Below are positions 1 through 4,956 of a DNA stretch of 5,951 nt, in pieces. The stretch's first letter is position 1. Every line of letters begins with the position of its first letter. A program made the translations under genes and the position numbers. The notes under the pieces were generated by a model that was given only the letters and a program-made list of their open reading frames with translations, was not told where the DNA came from and made no database searches. The stretch comes from Bifidobacteriaceae bacterium (lineage in GTDB: Bacteria; Actinomycetota; Actinomycetes; Actinomycetales; WQXJ01), in assembly GCA_031265345.1 (NCBI GenBank), contig JAISCU010000214.1, positions 1 to 5,951 on the forward strand. The letters run 5' to 3'.

Positions 1-114
1 GTTACACGATCAGCTTCCCGGCCGAGGGCCCCGCATCCACGCACGCCACGCCGCGCACCAGCAGGTCAGCACCGCAAATCAAACATCAGACAACCCGCCC
101 TGGTGAGAAAACCT
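1..114. other. Left-edge sequence with no supportable gene
   Basis: No complete gene is visible. On the minus strand a frame ending in TAA at 2-4 encodes about 27 codons (TTG at 80-82) reading ADLLVRGVACVDAGPSAGKL before its end, with G/C-rich third positions. It is closed upstream by TGA at 86-88, so at most it is a decayed 3' remnant. Two plus-strand frames are also open from the window edge, to stops at 118-120 and 216-218, so a gene ending here from the left cannot be excluded. The column of G/C-rich third positions is shared by the minus frame and one plus frame, so codon bias cannot decide between them. Confidence 0.3.
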
Positions 115-256
115 CAATAAGTCTCCAGACGACTTTCTGGGCGACCCTTTCCAGCTCCTCGCCCAATTGGTCTCCAGACGACTTTCCGGGCGACCCTTTC
201 CAGCTCCTCGCCCAATAAGTCTCCAGACGACTTTCCGGGCGACCCTTTCCAGCTCC
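115..256 (+). repeat. Tandem array of three 49-bp REP-like palindromic units
   Basis: GTCTCCAGACGACTTTC starts at 121, 170 and 219, an exact 49-bp period. The first two units differ at only three positions. The third is identical to the second over its 38 bases, ending at 256. Each unit holds an imperfect palindrome (115-142, 161-191, 210-240). Its inner arms are AAGTC/GACTT around a 7-nt loop TCCAGAC, and in units 2 and 3 the outer arms are GCCCA and CGGGC or a near match. Unit 1 lacks the left outer arm. The linker GACCCTTTCCAGCTCCTC is the same between all units, so this is tandem duplication and not a spacer-bearing array. The same core recurs at 1037-1067 and, inverted, at 1988-2096 around a RAYT gene. 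Confidence 0.9.
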
Positions 257-329
257 AAGAACTAAGACCCGGATCACACGGGCTCCGGATGAAAGCCGAA
301 ATCGCTCCAACCAGGCTGACCAAAGCAAC

Positions 330-347
330 GCATAGTATGATGTATGC
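330..347 (+). promoter_or_regulatory. Putative vapBC promoter -10 box inside a candidate VapB operator
   Basis: GCATAGTATGATGTATGC is an inverted repeat with 5-bp arms GCATA/TATGC around 8 bases. Within it TATGAT (336-341) matches the bacterial -10 consensus at five of six positions. It lies 7 nt before the GTG at 349, so a transcript starting at or next to that GTG would be leaderless. Ribbon-helix-helix antitoxins usually bind short palindromes over their own promoter, so this is a natural operator candidate. No convincing -35 box was found (CTGACC at 316-321 is too close). Operator function is inferred. Confidence 0.4.
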
Positions 348-348
348 C

Positions 349-594
349 GTGCGCACCACTCTGATCATCGATGACGACGTCATGTTTGCGGCCCGCGACC
401 TCGCCAAAGCCAAGCACAAGTCGGTCAGCGCAGTGGTGTCTGACCTCCTCCGCAAGGGATACCAGGCGGATCGCGAAGCCTCTGTCGCGAGCGGTTCGCG
501 CCGCCAGGCCGGTCGGTTGCCGCAGTTTCCGAGTCGAGGCGGGATCGTGACCAATGAGCAAGTCAACGCCCTGCGCGAGGAGTTGGGCATCTAG
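349..594 (+). CDS. vapB: VapB-like antitoxin, ribbon-helix-helix family
   Basis: Predicted antitoxin of a type II toxin-antitoxin pair; it should neutralise the adjacent PIN toxin and repress the operon. From GTG 349 it is 81 residues. The N-terminus VRTTLIIDDDV (residues 1-11) is the DNA-binding beta-strand typical of RHH antitoxins. Two helices follow (AARDLAKAKHK, then SVSAVVSDLLRKGYQ). A basic linker (about 41-55) leads to a C-terminal tail with LPQFPSRGGIVTNEQVNALR, the kind of tail that binds VapC. The frame is open back to ATG 289, with ATGs at 337 and 340. I chose GTG 349 because family members normally begin right at the RTTL strand, no Shine-Dalgarno precedes the earlier starts, and a -10-like TATGAT overlaps 337-341. 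The stop TAG overlaps the vapC start by one base. Confidence 0.85.
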   Translation: MRTTLIIDDDVMFAARDLAKAKHKSVSAVVSDLLRKGYQADREASVASGSRRQAGRLPQFPSRGGIVTNEQVNALREELGI

Positions 595-1025
595 TGCGGG
601 CGCTGCTCGATGTCAACGTCTTGCTCGCCTTGCTCGACTCCGATCATGCCCTCACTCGCGATGTGACCGAGCGGTTCGAAGCTCTGGACGGCGGTTGGGC
701 CACTTGTCCGATAACCCAGAACGGGTTCGTGCGAATAAGCTCGCAACCCGGATACACCAACCCGATGCCGGTGTCGGCAGCAGTTGCGTTGCTCCAAGCG
801 GCCACCGCAGACACGGACCACGAGTTCTGGCCGTGCGACATCGCCATCACCGATCCGTCCCGCATCGATCCGAACAGGATTCTGCGACCGGCCCAGTTGA
901 CCGACGCTTACTTGCTGGCGCTGGCCGTGAGCCGGGGCGGTCGTTTCGTCACCCTCGACCGGAGGATCACGACTGCGGCGGCGCCGGGCGCCGCCTCGGA
1001 TCAATTGGTGGTCATCGGAAGATGA
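594..1025 (+). CDS. vapC: VapC-like toxin, PIN-domain ribonuclease
   Basis: Predicted toxin of the pair; VapC toxins are Mg2+-dependent RNases that cut tRNA or rRNA when antitoxin is lost. The 143 residues span one PIN domain: LLDVNVLLALLD at 4-15 with D6, CPITQNGFVRISS at 38-50, QLTDAYLLALA at 101-111 with D104, and FVTLDRR at 118-124 with D122. At the site where many relatives carry the second acidic residue (TENGF) this protein has Q42, codon CAG. That may be a subfamily variant or may weaken catalysis. The start is GTG in TAGTG, overlapping the vapB stop by one base, with GAGGAG at 577-582 as a rather distant Shine-Dalgarno; this suggests translational coupling. A palindromic repeat lies 12 nt past the stop. 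Confidence 0.88.
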   Translation: MRALLDVNVLLALLDSDHALTRDVTERFEALDGGWATCPITQNGFVRISSQPGYTNPMPVSAAVALLQAATADTDHEFWPCDIAITDPSRIDPNRILRPAQLTDAYLLALAVSRGGRFVTLDRRITTAAAPGAASDQLVVIGR

Positions 1026-1036
1026 ATCCCCCCCGC

Positions 1037-1067
1037 GCCCAATAAGTCTCCAGACGACTTTCTGGGC
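1037..1067 (+). repeat. Single REP-like palindrome between convergent vapC and RAYT genes
   Basis: The 31-bp element has arms GCCCAATAAGTC and GACTTTCTGGGC, which pair at 10 of 12 positions around the loop TCCAGAC. It is the best-paired copy in the window. It fills most of the 49-bp gap between the vapC stop (1023-1025) and the RAYT stop (1075-1077, minus strand). It has the same orientation as the 115-256 array. As RNA it could fold from either strand and act as a 3'-end stabiliser or weak bidirectional terminator, but no U-tract follows on either side. Confidence 0.85.
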
Positions 1068-1074
1068 GAACTGA

Positions 1075-1842
1075 TCAGCCCAGCGTCACCCGCACTGCGT
1101 GCCTGGTCCAACCGACCACCCGGGCGATTTCGCGCTGAGATAGGCCCAAGTCGCCCAACTCGGCCACGGTTCGTGATTGCTCCGCCGGGGCCAGGGCTCC
1201 GAAGGCCGCCGGATCGCTGACGCCGCAGACCGAGCGAAGCGCGCGAGCGGCATCGTCGGCAGGCTTTGGAGGCCGACCCATGGGAGGCGGCGCGAAAGGG
1301 TCGGTCGCGGCCTGATCAGCCGCCAAGAAGGCCTTCTCGACTCGCCGAAGGGTTTCCAGGGGCACCCACTCGGCCAGCCGCTTGACGTCAGCGAGCCGCG
1401 CGCCGTGCCTCGACACTCCGCGTGAACTCCATTGGTAGTCAGCCGGATCCGAAGCGAGCCCTCCGCGCACCGGGTTGAGATGGATGTAGGCGACCACTGT
1501 GGCCAGGTATTTGATGTCATTGACGGGAATCGATTTGAAGCGGCCTTGGAACAAATGTCCGACTCGCTGGTGACGCAGATTGAAGCGCCGAGCGTAACGC
1601 CCACCGAGCAGCCGGAAGAAGGCGGAGAGTTGGTCGGGGTCGGCCTCGATGAGGAAATGGACGTGGTTCCCCATCAGCGCGAACGCGAGCACCCTGGCGC
1701 CAGTTCGCTCGGCCGTCTCGCGAGCGTGCTCCAGGAAGAACTCACGGTCTTGATCATCGACGAAGAGGTCCGTGCGATTCACGCCGCGCATCATGGCGTG
1801 ATAGAGCCCGGACGGGCTCGGGATTCTGTGATTGGCGGACAT
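1075..1842 (-). CDS. REP-associated tyrosine transposase (RAYT), Y1/HUH family, with C-terminal helix-turn-helix region
   Basis: A 255-residue member of the Y1 transposase family (IS200-like fold). RAYTs are single-copy chromosomal enzymes that bind and nick REP hairpins through a 5'-phosphotyrosine link. Visible landmarks are YHAMMRGVNR (14-23) on the first strand, the metal-binding HUH motif in GNHVHFLIE (58-66, H60 and H62), GHLFQGRFKS (95-104), and AYIHLNPVRGGL (118-129) with Y119 as the likely catalytic tyrosine, then YQWSS (136-140). Classical RAYTs end near here; this one continues about 115 residues, through a proline-rich linker (183-194) to GLSQREIARVVGWTRHAV (233-250), which looks like a helix-turn-helix. 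Start ATG 1842 has no clear Shine-Dalgarno. REP copies lie 7 bp past its stop and upstream of its start, supporting the RAYT call over a plain IS200 transposase. No frameshift or stop is seen. Confidence 0.9.
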   Translation of the reverse strand: MSANHRIPSPSGLYHAMMRGVNRTDLFVDDQDREFFLEHARETAERTGARVLAFALMGNHVHFLIEADPDQLSAFFRLLGGRYARRFNLRHQRVGHLFQGRFKSIPVNDIKYLATVVAYIHLNPVRGGLASDPADYQWSSRGVSRHGARLADVKRLAEWVPLETLRRVEKAFLAADQAATDPFAPPPMGRPPKPADDAARALRSVCGVSDPAAFGALAPAEQSRTVAELGDLGLSQREIARVVGWTRHAVRVTLG

Positions 1843-1960
1843 TCGACCATCGGCTGCGGAACGGGAATTGGTCCCATGAGGCTACGTGTCCGGGCTGGGT
1901 CGCGTTGAGGCTGAGCGACCGGTCTCGGCTTCCGGACAACACTACGTTGGACGATGCCGC
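1843..1960. other. Intergenic spacer upstream of RAYT
   Basis: This is the non-repetitive part of the 277-bp gap between the divergent RAYT and permease genes. It should contain the RAYT promoter, read on the minus strand. A TAGCCT hexamer (minus strand, about 40 nt before the start codon) fits only a loose TAnnnT pattern, and no -35 partner is evident. A small inverted repeat GGGA/TCCC at 1863-1875 is too short to interpret. Confidence 0.3.
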
Positions 1961-2100
1961 TCGGTCGGGTCCTCGCGCCTGCCCGTCGCCCAGTAAGTCG
2001 TCTGGAGACTTATCGGTCGGGTCCTCGCACCTGCCCGTCACCCAGTAAGTCGTCTGGAGACTTATTCGTCGCCCAGTAAGTCGTCTGGAGACTGATTGGT
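1961..2100 (-). repeat. Tandem array of REP-like units, opposite orientation, 52-bp period
   Basis: Two 52-bp units (1961-2012 and 2013-2064) match at 50 of 52 positions. A third, shortened unit (about 2067-2100) lacks the linker. Each ends in AAGTCGTCTGGAGACT, the reverse complement of the core in the 115-256 array. The 31-bp palindrome positions correspond to 1988-2018, 2040-2070 and 2071-2101. In the first two, only the inner arm TAAGTC/GACTTA pairs and the outer arm has decayed or never existed. The third pairs over CCAGTAAGTC/GACTGATTGG with two mismatches. The linker (TCGGTCGGGTCCTCGCGCC) is unrelated to the linker of the left array. Confidence 0.88.
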
Positions 2101-2119
2101 CGGGGCTTAGAATCGGCGA
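2086..2119 (+). promoter_or_regulatory. Putative leaderless promoter of the TauE/SafE gene
   Basis: TAGAAT at 2108-2113 matches the -10 consensus at five of six positions and lies 6 nt before the GTG at 2120, where transcription could begin directly at the start codon. There is no Shine-Dalgarno, which fits leaderless translation. A weak -35 candidate, TGGAGA (2086-2091, four of six matches, 16-nt spacer), falls inside the last palindromic repeat. The -35 part is speculative. Confidence 0.35.
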
Positions 2120-2929
2120 GTGACTTCCGGCCCGCCGTCCGCCGCACGGCCCGAGCAGCCCAGAGCGGCCCTTTGGCGGTTCGTGGCGGCGGGCGCCATC
2201 GGCGGGCTGATGAGCGGCATGTTCGGGGTCGGCGGCGGGATCGTGATGGTGCCGTTGCTGATCTGGTTGGGACGGTTGGACCAGCGCCACGCGGCGGCCG
2301 CGTCGTTGGCGGCGATCATCCCGACGGCGCTGGTCGGCGCGGCCACCTACGGCTTCAGAGGGCACTTGGTAATCGGCCCGGCGCTAGTGGTGGCCGCAGG
2401 CGGGATGGTCGGCGCCTGGCTGGGCGCTCGCGCCTTGAGAGCCGTCAAGTTGACGATCCTCAACTGGGCTTTCGTCGCCCTGATCGCCGCCACCGCCCTG
2501 ACGATGGTGTTCTACACCCCGCACCGTGGCGCCACCGGCGAAATCGGGACAGCGGTCTGGCTGGGCCTCGTGGTGCTAGGACTTGTGATGGGGCTGGCGG
2601 CCGGGTTGTTCGGCATCGGCGGCGGTGTGATAGCGGTGCCTGCGCTGATGGCCATATTCGGACTCGGGGACCTGGCCGCGAGGGGGACTTCGCTGTTGGT
2701 GATGGTGCCCTCGGCGGTGACCGGATCGATCACAAACTGGCGCGGGAGGCTGGTCGAGTGGCGGCCCGCGCTGGCGGCGGGAATCACCGCCACGGCGGCC
2801 TCGTTCGGCGGCACCTCCTTGGCGTTCTGGGTGCCGCCCAGGGCCGGCAACCTGATGTTCGCCGTCCTGCTCGTCATCAGCGCGATCCAGTTGGCCGCCA
2901 GGGCGGCGCGCCAGTCCAAGGCCCGTTAG
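2120..2929 (+). CDS. TauE/SafE-family membrane permease (putative sulfite/organosulfur anion exporter)
   Basis: A 269-residue polytopic membrane protein, close to the usual family length. It has the two-fold internal repeat of the family: GMFGVGGGIVMVPLL at 33-47 and GLFGIGGGVIAVPAL at 162-176, each opening one half of the transporter. About eight hydrophobic segments can be drawn (roughly 20-50, 60-78, 83-103, 112-131, 146-164, 167-182, 187-203 and 215-236, with a last one near 243-261; the two glycine-rich ones may be re-entrant). The N-terminal 18 residues are polar and probably cytoplasmic. Members export or import sulfite, sulfoacetate or related anions, but substrate cannot be read from sequence and no sulfur genes are nearby. 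GTG 2120 is chosen because it begins the frame next to a -10-like box. The gene ends 49 bp before the first propeller gene. Confidence 0.88.
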   Translation: MTSGPPSAARPEQPRAALWRFVAAGAIGGLMSGMFGVGGGIVMVPLLIWLGRLDQRHAAAASLAAIIPTALVGAATYGFRGHLVIGPALVVAAGGMVGAWLGARALRAVKLTILNWAFVALIAATALTMVFYTPHRGATGEIGTAVWLGLVVLGLVMGLAAGLFGIGGGVIAVPALMAIFGLGDLAARGTSLLVMVPSAVTGSITNWRGRLVEWRPALAAGITATAASFGGTSLAFWVPPRAGNLMFAVLLVISAIQLAARAARQSKAR

Positions 2930-2978
2930 ACTCGGGCCGCGACATCCTCGTGCGGTGCCCCCACCGGAAGGAACCCCG
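2927..2978 (+). promoter_or_regulatory. Leader of the first propeller gene: TAGACT box and Shine-Dalgarno
   Basis: TAGACT (2927-2932) overlaps the permease stop codon and fits an actinobacterial TAnnnT -10 box 46 nt before the ATG. GGAAGGAA (2966-2973) is a strong Shine-Dalgarno 5 nt before ATG 2979, which decides that start over the in-frame GTG at 2955. The second propeller gene has the same layout (TAGAGT then GGAAGGAG, 47 nt from box to start). The leader was therefore duplicated with the gene and has been kept. No clear -35 box is seen. Confidence 0.45.
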
Positions 2979-4847
2979 ATGTTCAATCCAGACGAAGGCG
3001 AATCTGCTGCTGCCAGACGTCTCGCCGACCCGGCGGCGACCCCGAGCGAGCTCGCCGCGATCGTCACGGCTTTCCCGGCGTTGGCGCCCCGCGTCGCCGC
3101 GCATCCGGCAGCCCAGCAGGGGCCTTTGCGCGCCTGGTTGGCCGCGCTCCACAGCCCCGAGGTCGATGCTGTCCTCAATCCTCAAACCGCCTTCGCGCAC
3201 GATGCCGCTCGCCCGCTCGTTCCCCCTCAGCCGAGTCCGCCTTCGCCCGGCATCCCGCCTCCAGGCGCCGCCCCAGGCTTCGCGCCGCCAGGCTTCGCGC
3301 CGCCCGGTTCTGCACCGCGGCGCGCCGACCGCCCGCGCCGCAAGAAACGCCTGCTGATTGGGCTGGCCGCCGCCGTGGGGACGGCTGCCCTGGTGGTTGT
3401 GGGCACGGTTTGGCGGCTCGGTCCCAACCACGACGGGCGGGACCAAGGGGCTCGGGTGCCGATCGCGTCGCTCCGGCCCACAGGCCGAGTGAGGAACCAG
3501 GATGAGCCGGAGCTGAAGGTGCCAGAGCAGGAAGCCGAAGAGGCCGCCGAAGGCCCCTGGTCGCAGCCGCTCTTCGCGCCGGACGTGGCTCAGCGGCCCG
3601 ATCACGCCGCCCAGCTCGGCTCCCGCACAATCCTCGACGGCGAGTTCATGAGGACCGACTTCGGCGACCCGTTGGACGCCGAGACGGGCTTGGCCATGGG
3701 GTACACCCCGGTTCAGAGCGAGGACCAGGCAGGCCGGGGCGCCGCCGCGATAGCGGCCTTTGATCTGGTGACCGGCGAGCGGCGTTGGCAAGTCGATCTG
3801 CTCCAGGCCGCAGGCCTGTCCGGTGACCTGGCACCGGTTGGCCTTGATGCTTTTCCGGATGGCACGGGCGACGTGCTCGCGGACATCTGCATTGATGGCC
3901 TGAACTACGCGTACGTGGCGATCGACTCCCAGGGCCAAGTGATCTCCACCACCCGAACCAGTGGTCGTCTGATGGAGGTGAAGGGCGGCATCGCGTTCGC
4001 GTGGGATTCGGCGGACGTCACCGCACGCAGTTTGACCGATTTGGGGGTCGAGGTGTGGCGGGCTCGCTCTGCCGGATCGGAAGGCCAAGTTGAACCCCTC
4101 GTGAACCAAGCGTCTGGCACCTTTTGGGTGCCCACCGAGGACGGCTTCGTGGACGCGCTGACCGGCAAAGCGCTCGGATTCGGCGCCGACGCCGGTGAGC
4201 CAGAAATCAGTTACGCGATGCCTGCAGCGGGCCCCGAGCCCATTGTGATCCGACTGGACCGAGAGGCTGTCCGCGTCGCTCGCATCGACCCGACGGACGG
4301 GGCCACCCAATGGCAGGTGGAGGTGCCCTCGCAAAGGCATCTCTCCCAGTCCTTCTTCGCGACCGGGATGGTGTTGGTGGAGGTCACAGACGGTCTTACG
4401 CCAGACACCACTAGGGCGATCGACTTGGTCGAGGGCACCGTAGTCTGGGCAAGCCTCACTGGTGGGATTGTCGGCAACTGGGTCGGGCACCGTCCCATCA
4501 CGGTCAGCGAAGTGATCCTGGTGTCCGGGCCGTACGGCGAAGGCGACTTGACCGCGATCGATCCGGCGACGGGCGAGGTCGCCTTCGTTGTCCCGTGTCC
4601 GGACGACTGCCGTTTCGGAACGCAAGGCCGACAGGTCGCGTACCTGATCCAGGACTGGGCGGACGGTTCGGCTCACGTGCGGGCCGTCTCGCTGACCGAT
4701 GGTGCCGATCTGTGGACGCTGGAACTGTCGCTTGCCCAAACGTCTGACTTCGGCCCTGCCCTGAAGTTCTCGAGGACTCACTTGTGGCTCGAGATGATCT
4801 GCGGGCAGGACGACACGGTTTACGAGGTCATGCAACTGATCGCCTGA
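2979..4847 (+). CDS. Membrane-anchored PQQ-like beta-propeller protein with N-terminal variant leucine-rich repeat domain
   Basis: A 622-residue protein of unknown function. Residues 15-57 (LADPAATPSELAAIVTAFPA onward, with the RVAAHP and LRAWLAAL pattern) resemble the variant leucine-rich repeat domain of actinobacterial proteins. A proline-rich linker follows (81-113), containing a tandem 15-bp duplication (GFAPP twice, 3276-3305). Then come a basic patch RPRRKKR (118-124) and one transmembrane helix (about 125-146). By the positive-inside rule the N-terminus is cytoplasmic and the rest outside. After an acidic linker (about 172-192) the C-terminal part carries PQQ-like blade motifs: AAFDLVTGERRWQVDL (259-274), RIDPTDGATQWQVEV (435-449), AIDLVEGTVVWASL (480-493), AIDPATGEVAFVV (526-538) and AVSLTDGADLWTLEL (569-583). 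No enzyme residues or PQQ-binding site are evident, so it may be a binding or sensing propeller. A paralogue follows 109 bp downstream. Confidence 0.82.
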   Translation: MFNPDEGESAAARRLADPAATPSELAAIVTAFPALAPRVAAHPAAQQGPLRAWLAALHSPEVDAVLNPQTAFAHDAARPLVPPQPSPPSPGIPPPGAAPGFAPPGFAPPGSAPRRADRPRRKKRLLIGLAAAVGTAALVVVGTVWRLGPNHDGRDQGARVPIASLRPTGRVRNQDEPELKVPEQEAEEAAEGPWSQPLFAPDVAQRPDHAAQLGSRTILDGEFMRTDFGDPLDAETGLAMGYTPVQSEDQAGRGAAAIAAFDLVTGERRWQVDLLQAAGLSGDLAPVGLDAFPDGTGDVLADICIDGLNYAYVAIDSQGQVISTTRTSGRLMEVKGGIAFAWDSADVTARSLTDLGVEVWRARSAGSEGQVEPLVNQASGTFWVPTEDGFVDALTGKALGFGADAGEPEISYAMPAAGPEPIVIRLDREAVRVARIDPTDGATQWQVEVPSQRHLSQSFFATGMVLVEVTDGLTPDTTRAIDLVEGTVVWASLTGGIVGNWVGHRPITVSEVILVSGPYGEGDLTAIDPATGEVAFVVPCPDDCRFGTQGRQVAYLIQDWADGSAHVRAVSLTDGADLWTLELSLAQTSDFGPALKFSRTHLWLEMICGQDDTVYEVMQLIA

Positions 4848-4903
4848 TCGGGGCCAACGCGATCCGGTCGGCCAGACGGGCGCTGCGCCGGCGAAGGGAC
4901 CAC

Positions 4904-4956
4904 TAGAGTCGGAGGGCAGCCATCCCCCAACGGCGGCCCCACCGGAAGGAGCCCGA
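4904..4956 (+). promoter_or_regulatory. Leader of the second propeller gene: TAGAGT box and Shine-Dalgarno
   Basis: TAGAGT (4904-4909) lies 47 nt before the GTG start, matching TAGACT 46 nt before the first paralogue. Both continue as TCGG, and both contain CCACCGGAAGGA just before the start. GGAAGGAG (4944-4951) is 5 nt from GTG 4957 and fixes that start. Having its own conserved -10-like box suggests the gene can be transcribed independently of the first. Confidence 0.45.

Larger units (their letters stand above)
1037..2101 (-). mobile_element. Candidate REP/RAYT unit: transposase gene bracketed by inverted palindromes
   Basis: The RAYT coding region (1075-1842) has one palindrome copy at 1037-1067 and three copies in opposite orientation at 1988-2096, so the ends are inverted relative to one another. 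RAYT genes are typically flanked by copies of the REP family they process. I see no target-site duplication, and the outer limits are set only by the last repeat on each side. This is a functional association more than a demonstrated mobile unit. Confidence 0.45.

Noticed and set aside
115..256. CRISPR array.
   Set aside because: The period is regular, but the intervening sequence is the same in every unit and there are only three units, so there are no distinct spacers.
115..328. Open frames reading through the 49-bp units, with peptides such as LGEELERVA.
   Set aside because: 49 is not a multiple of three, so each unit is read in a different frame. These are translations of repeat DNA.
115..1067. 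Integron attC sites around a toxin-antitoxin cassette.
   Set aside because: The palindromes lack the GTTRRRY-type core and paired simple sites of attC elements, no integrase is present, and a RAYT explains the repeats better.
1432..1908. Plus-strand frames opposite the RAYT gene.
   Set aside because: They are antisense to an intact transposase domain with all catalytic motifs, and show no family resemblance or ribosome binding site.
2955..2978. Upstream GTG start for the first propeller gene.
   Set aside because: The strong GGAAGGAA lies inside the extension and correctly spaced for ATG 2979. The second paralogue starts at the equivalent place.
2173..3357. A 394-codon plus-strand frame overlapping the permease and the first propeller gene.
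   Set aside because: It is out of frame with the clear TauE/SafE and propeller proteins, and its translation is Arg-rich without any domain.
4848..4956. Transcription terminator between the two propeller genes.
   Set aside because: Only short GC-rich inverted repeats such as GGCG-CTG-CGCC are present, with no T-tract. They are expected by chance in DNA this GC-rich.
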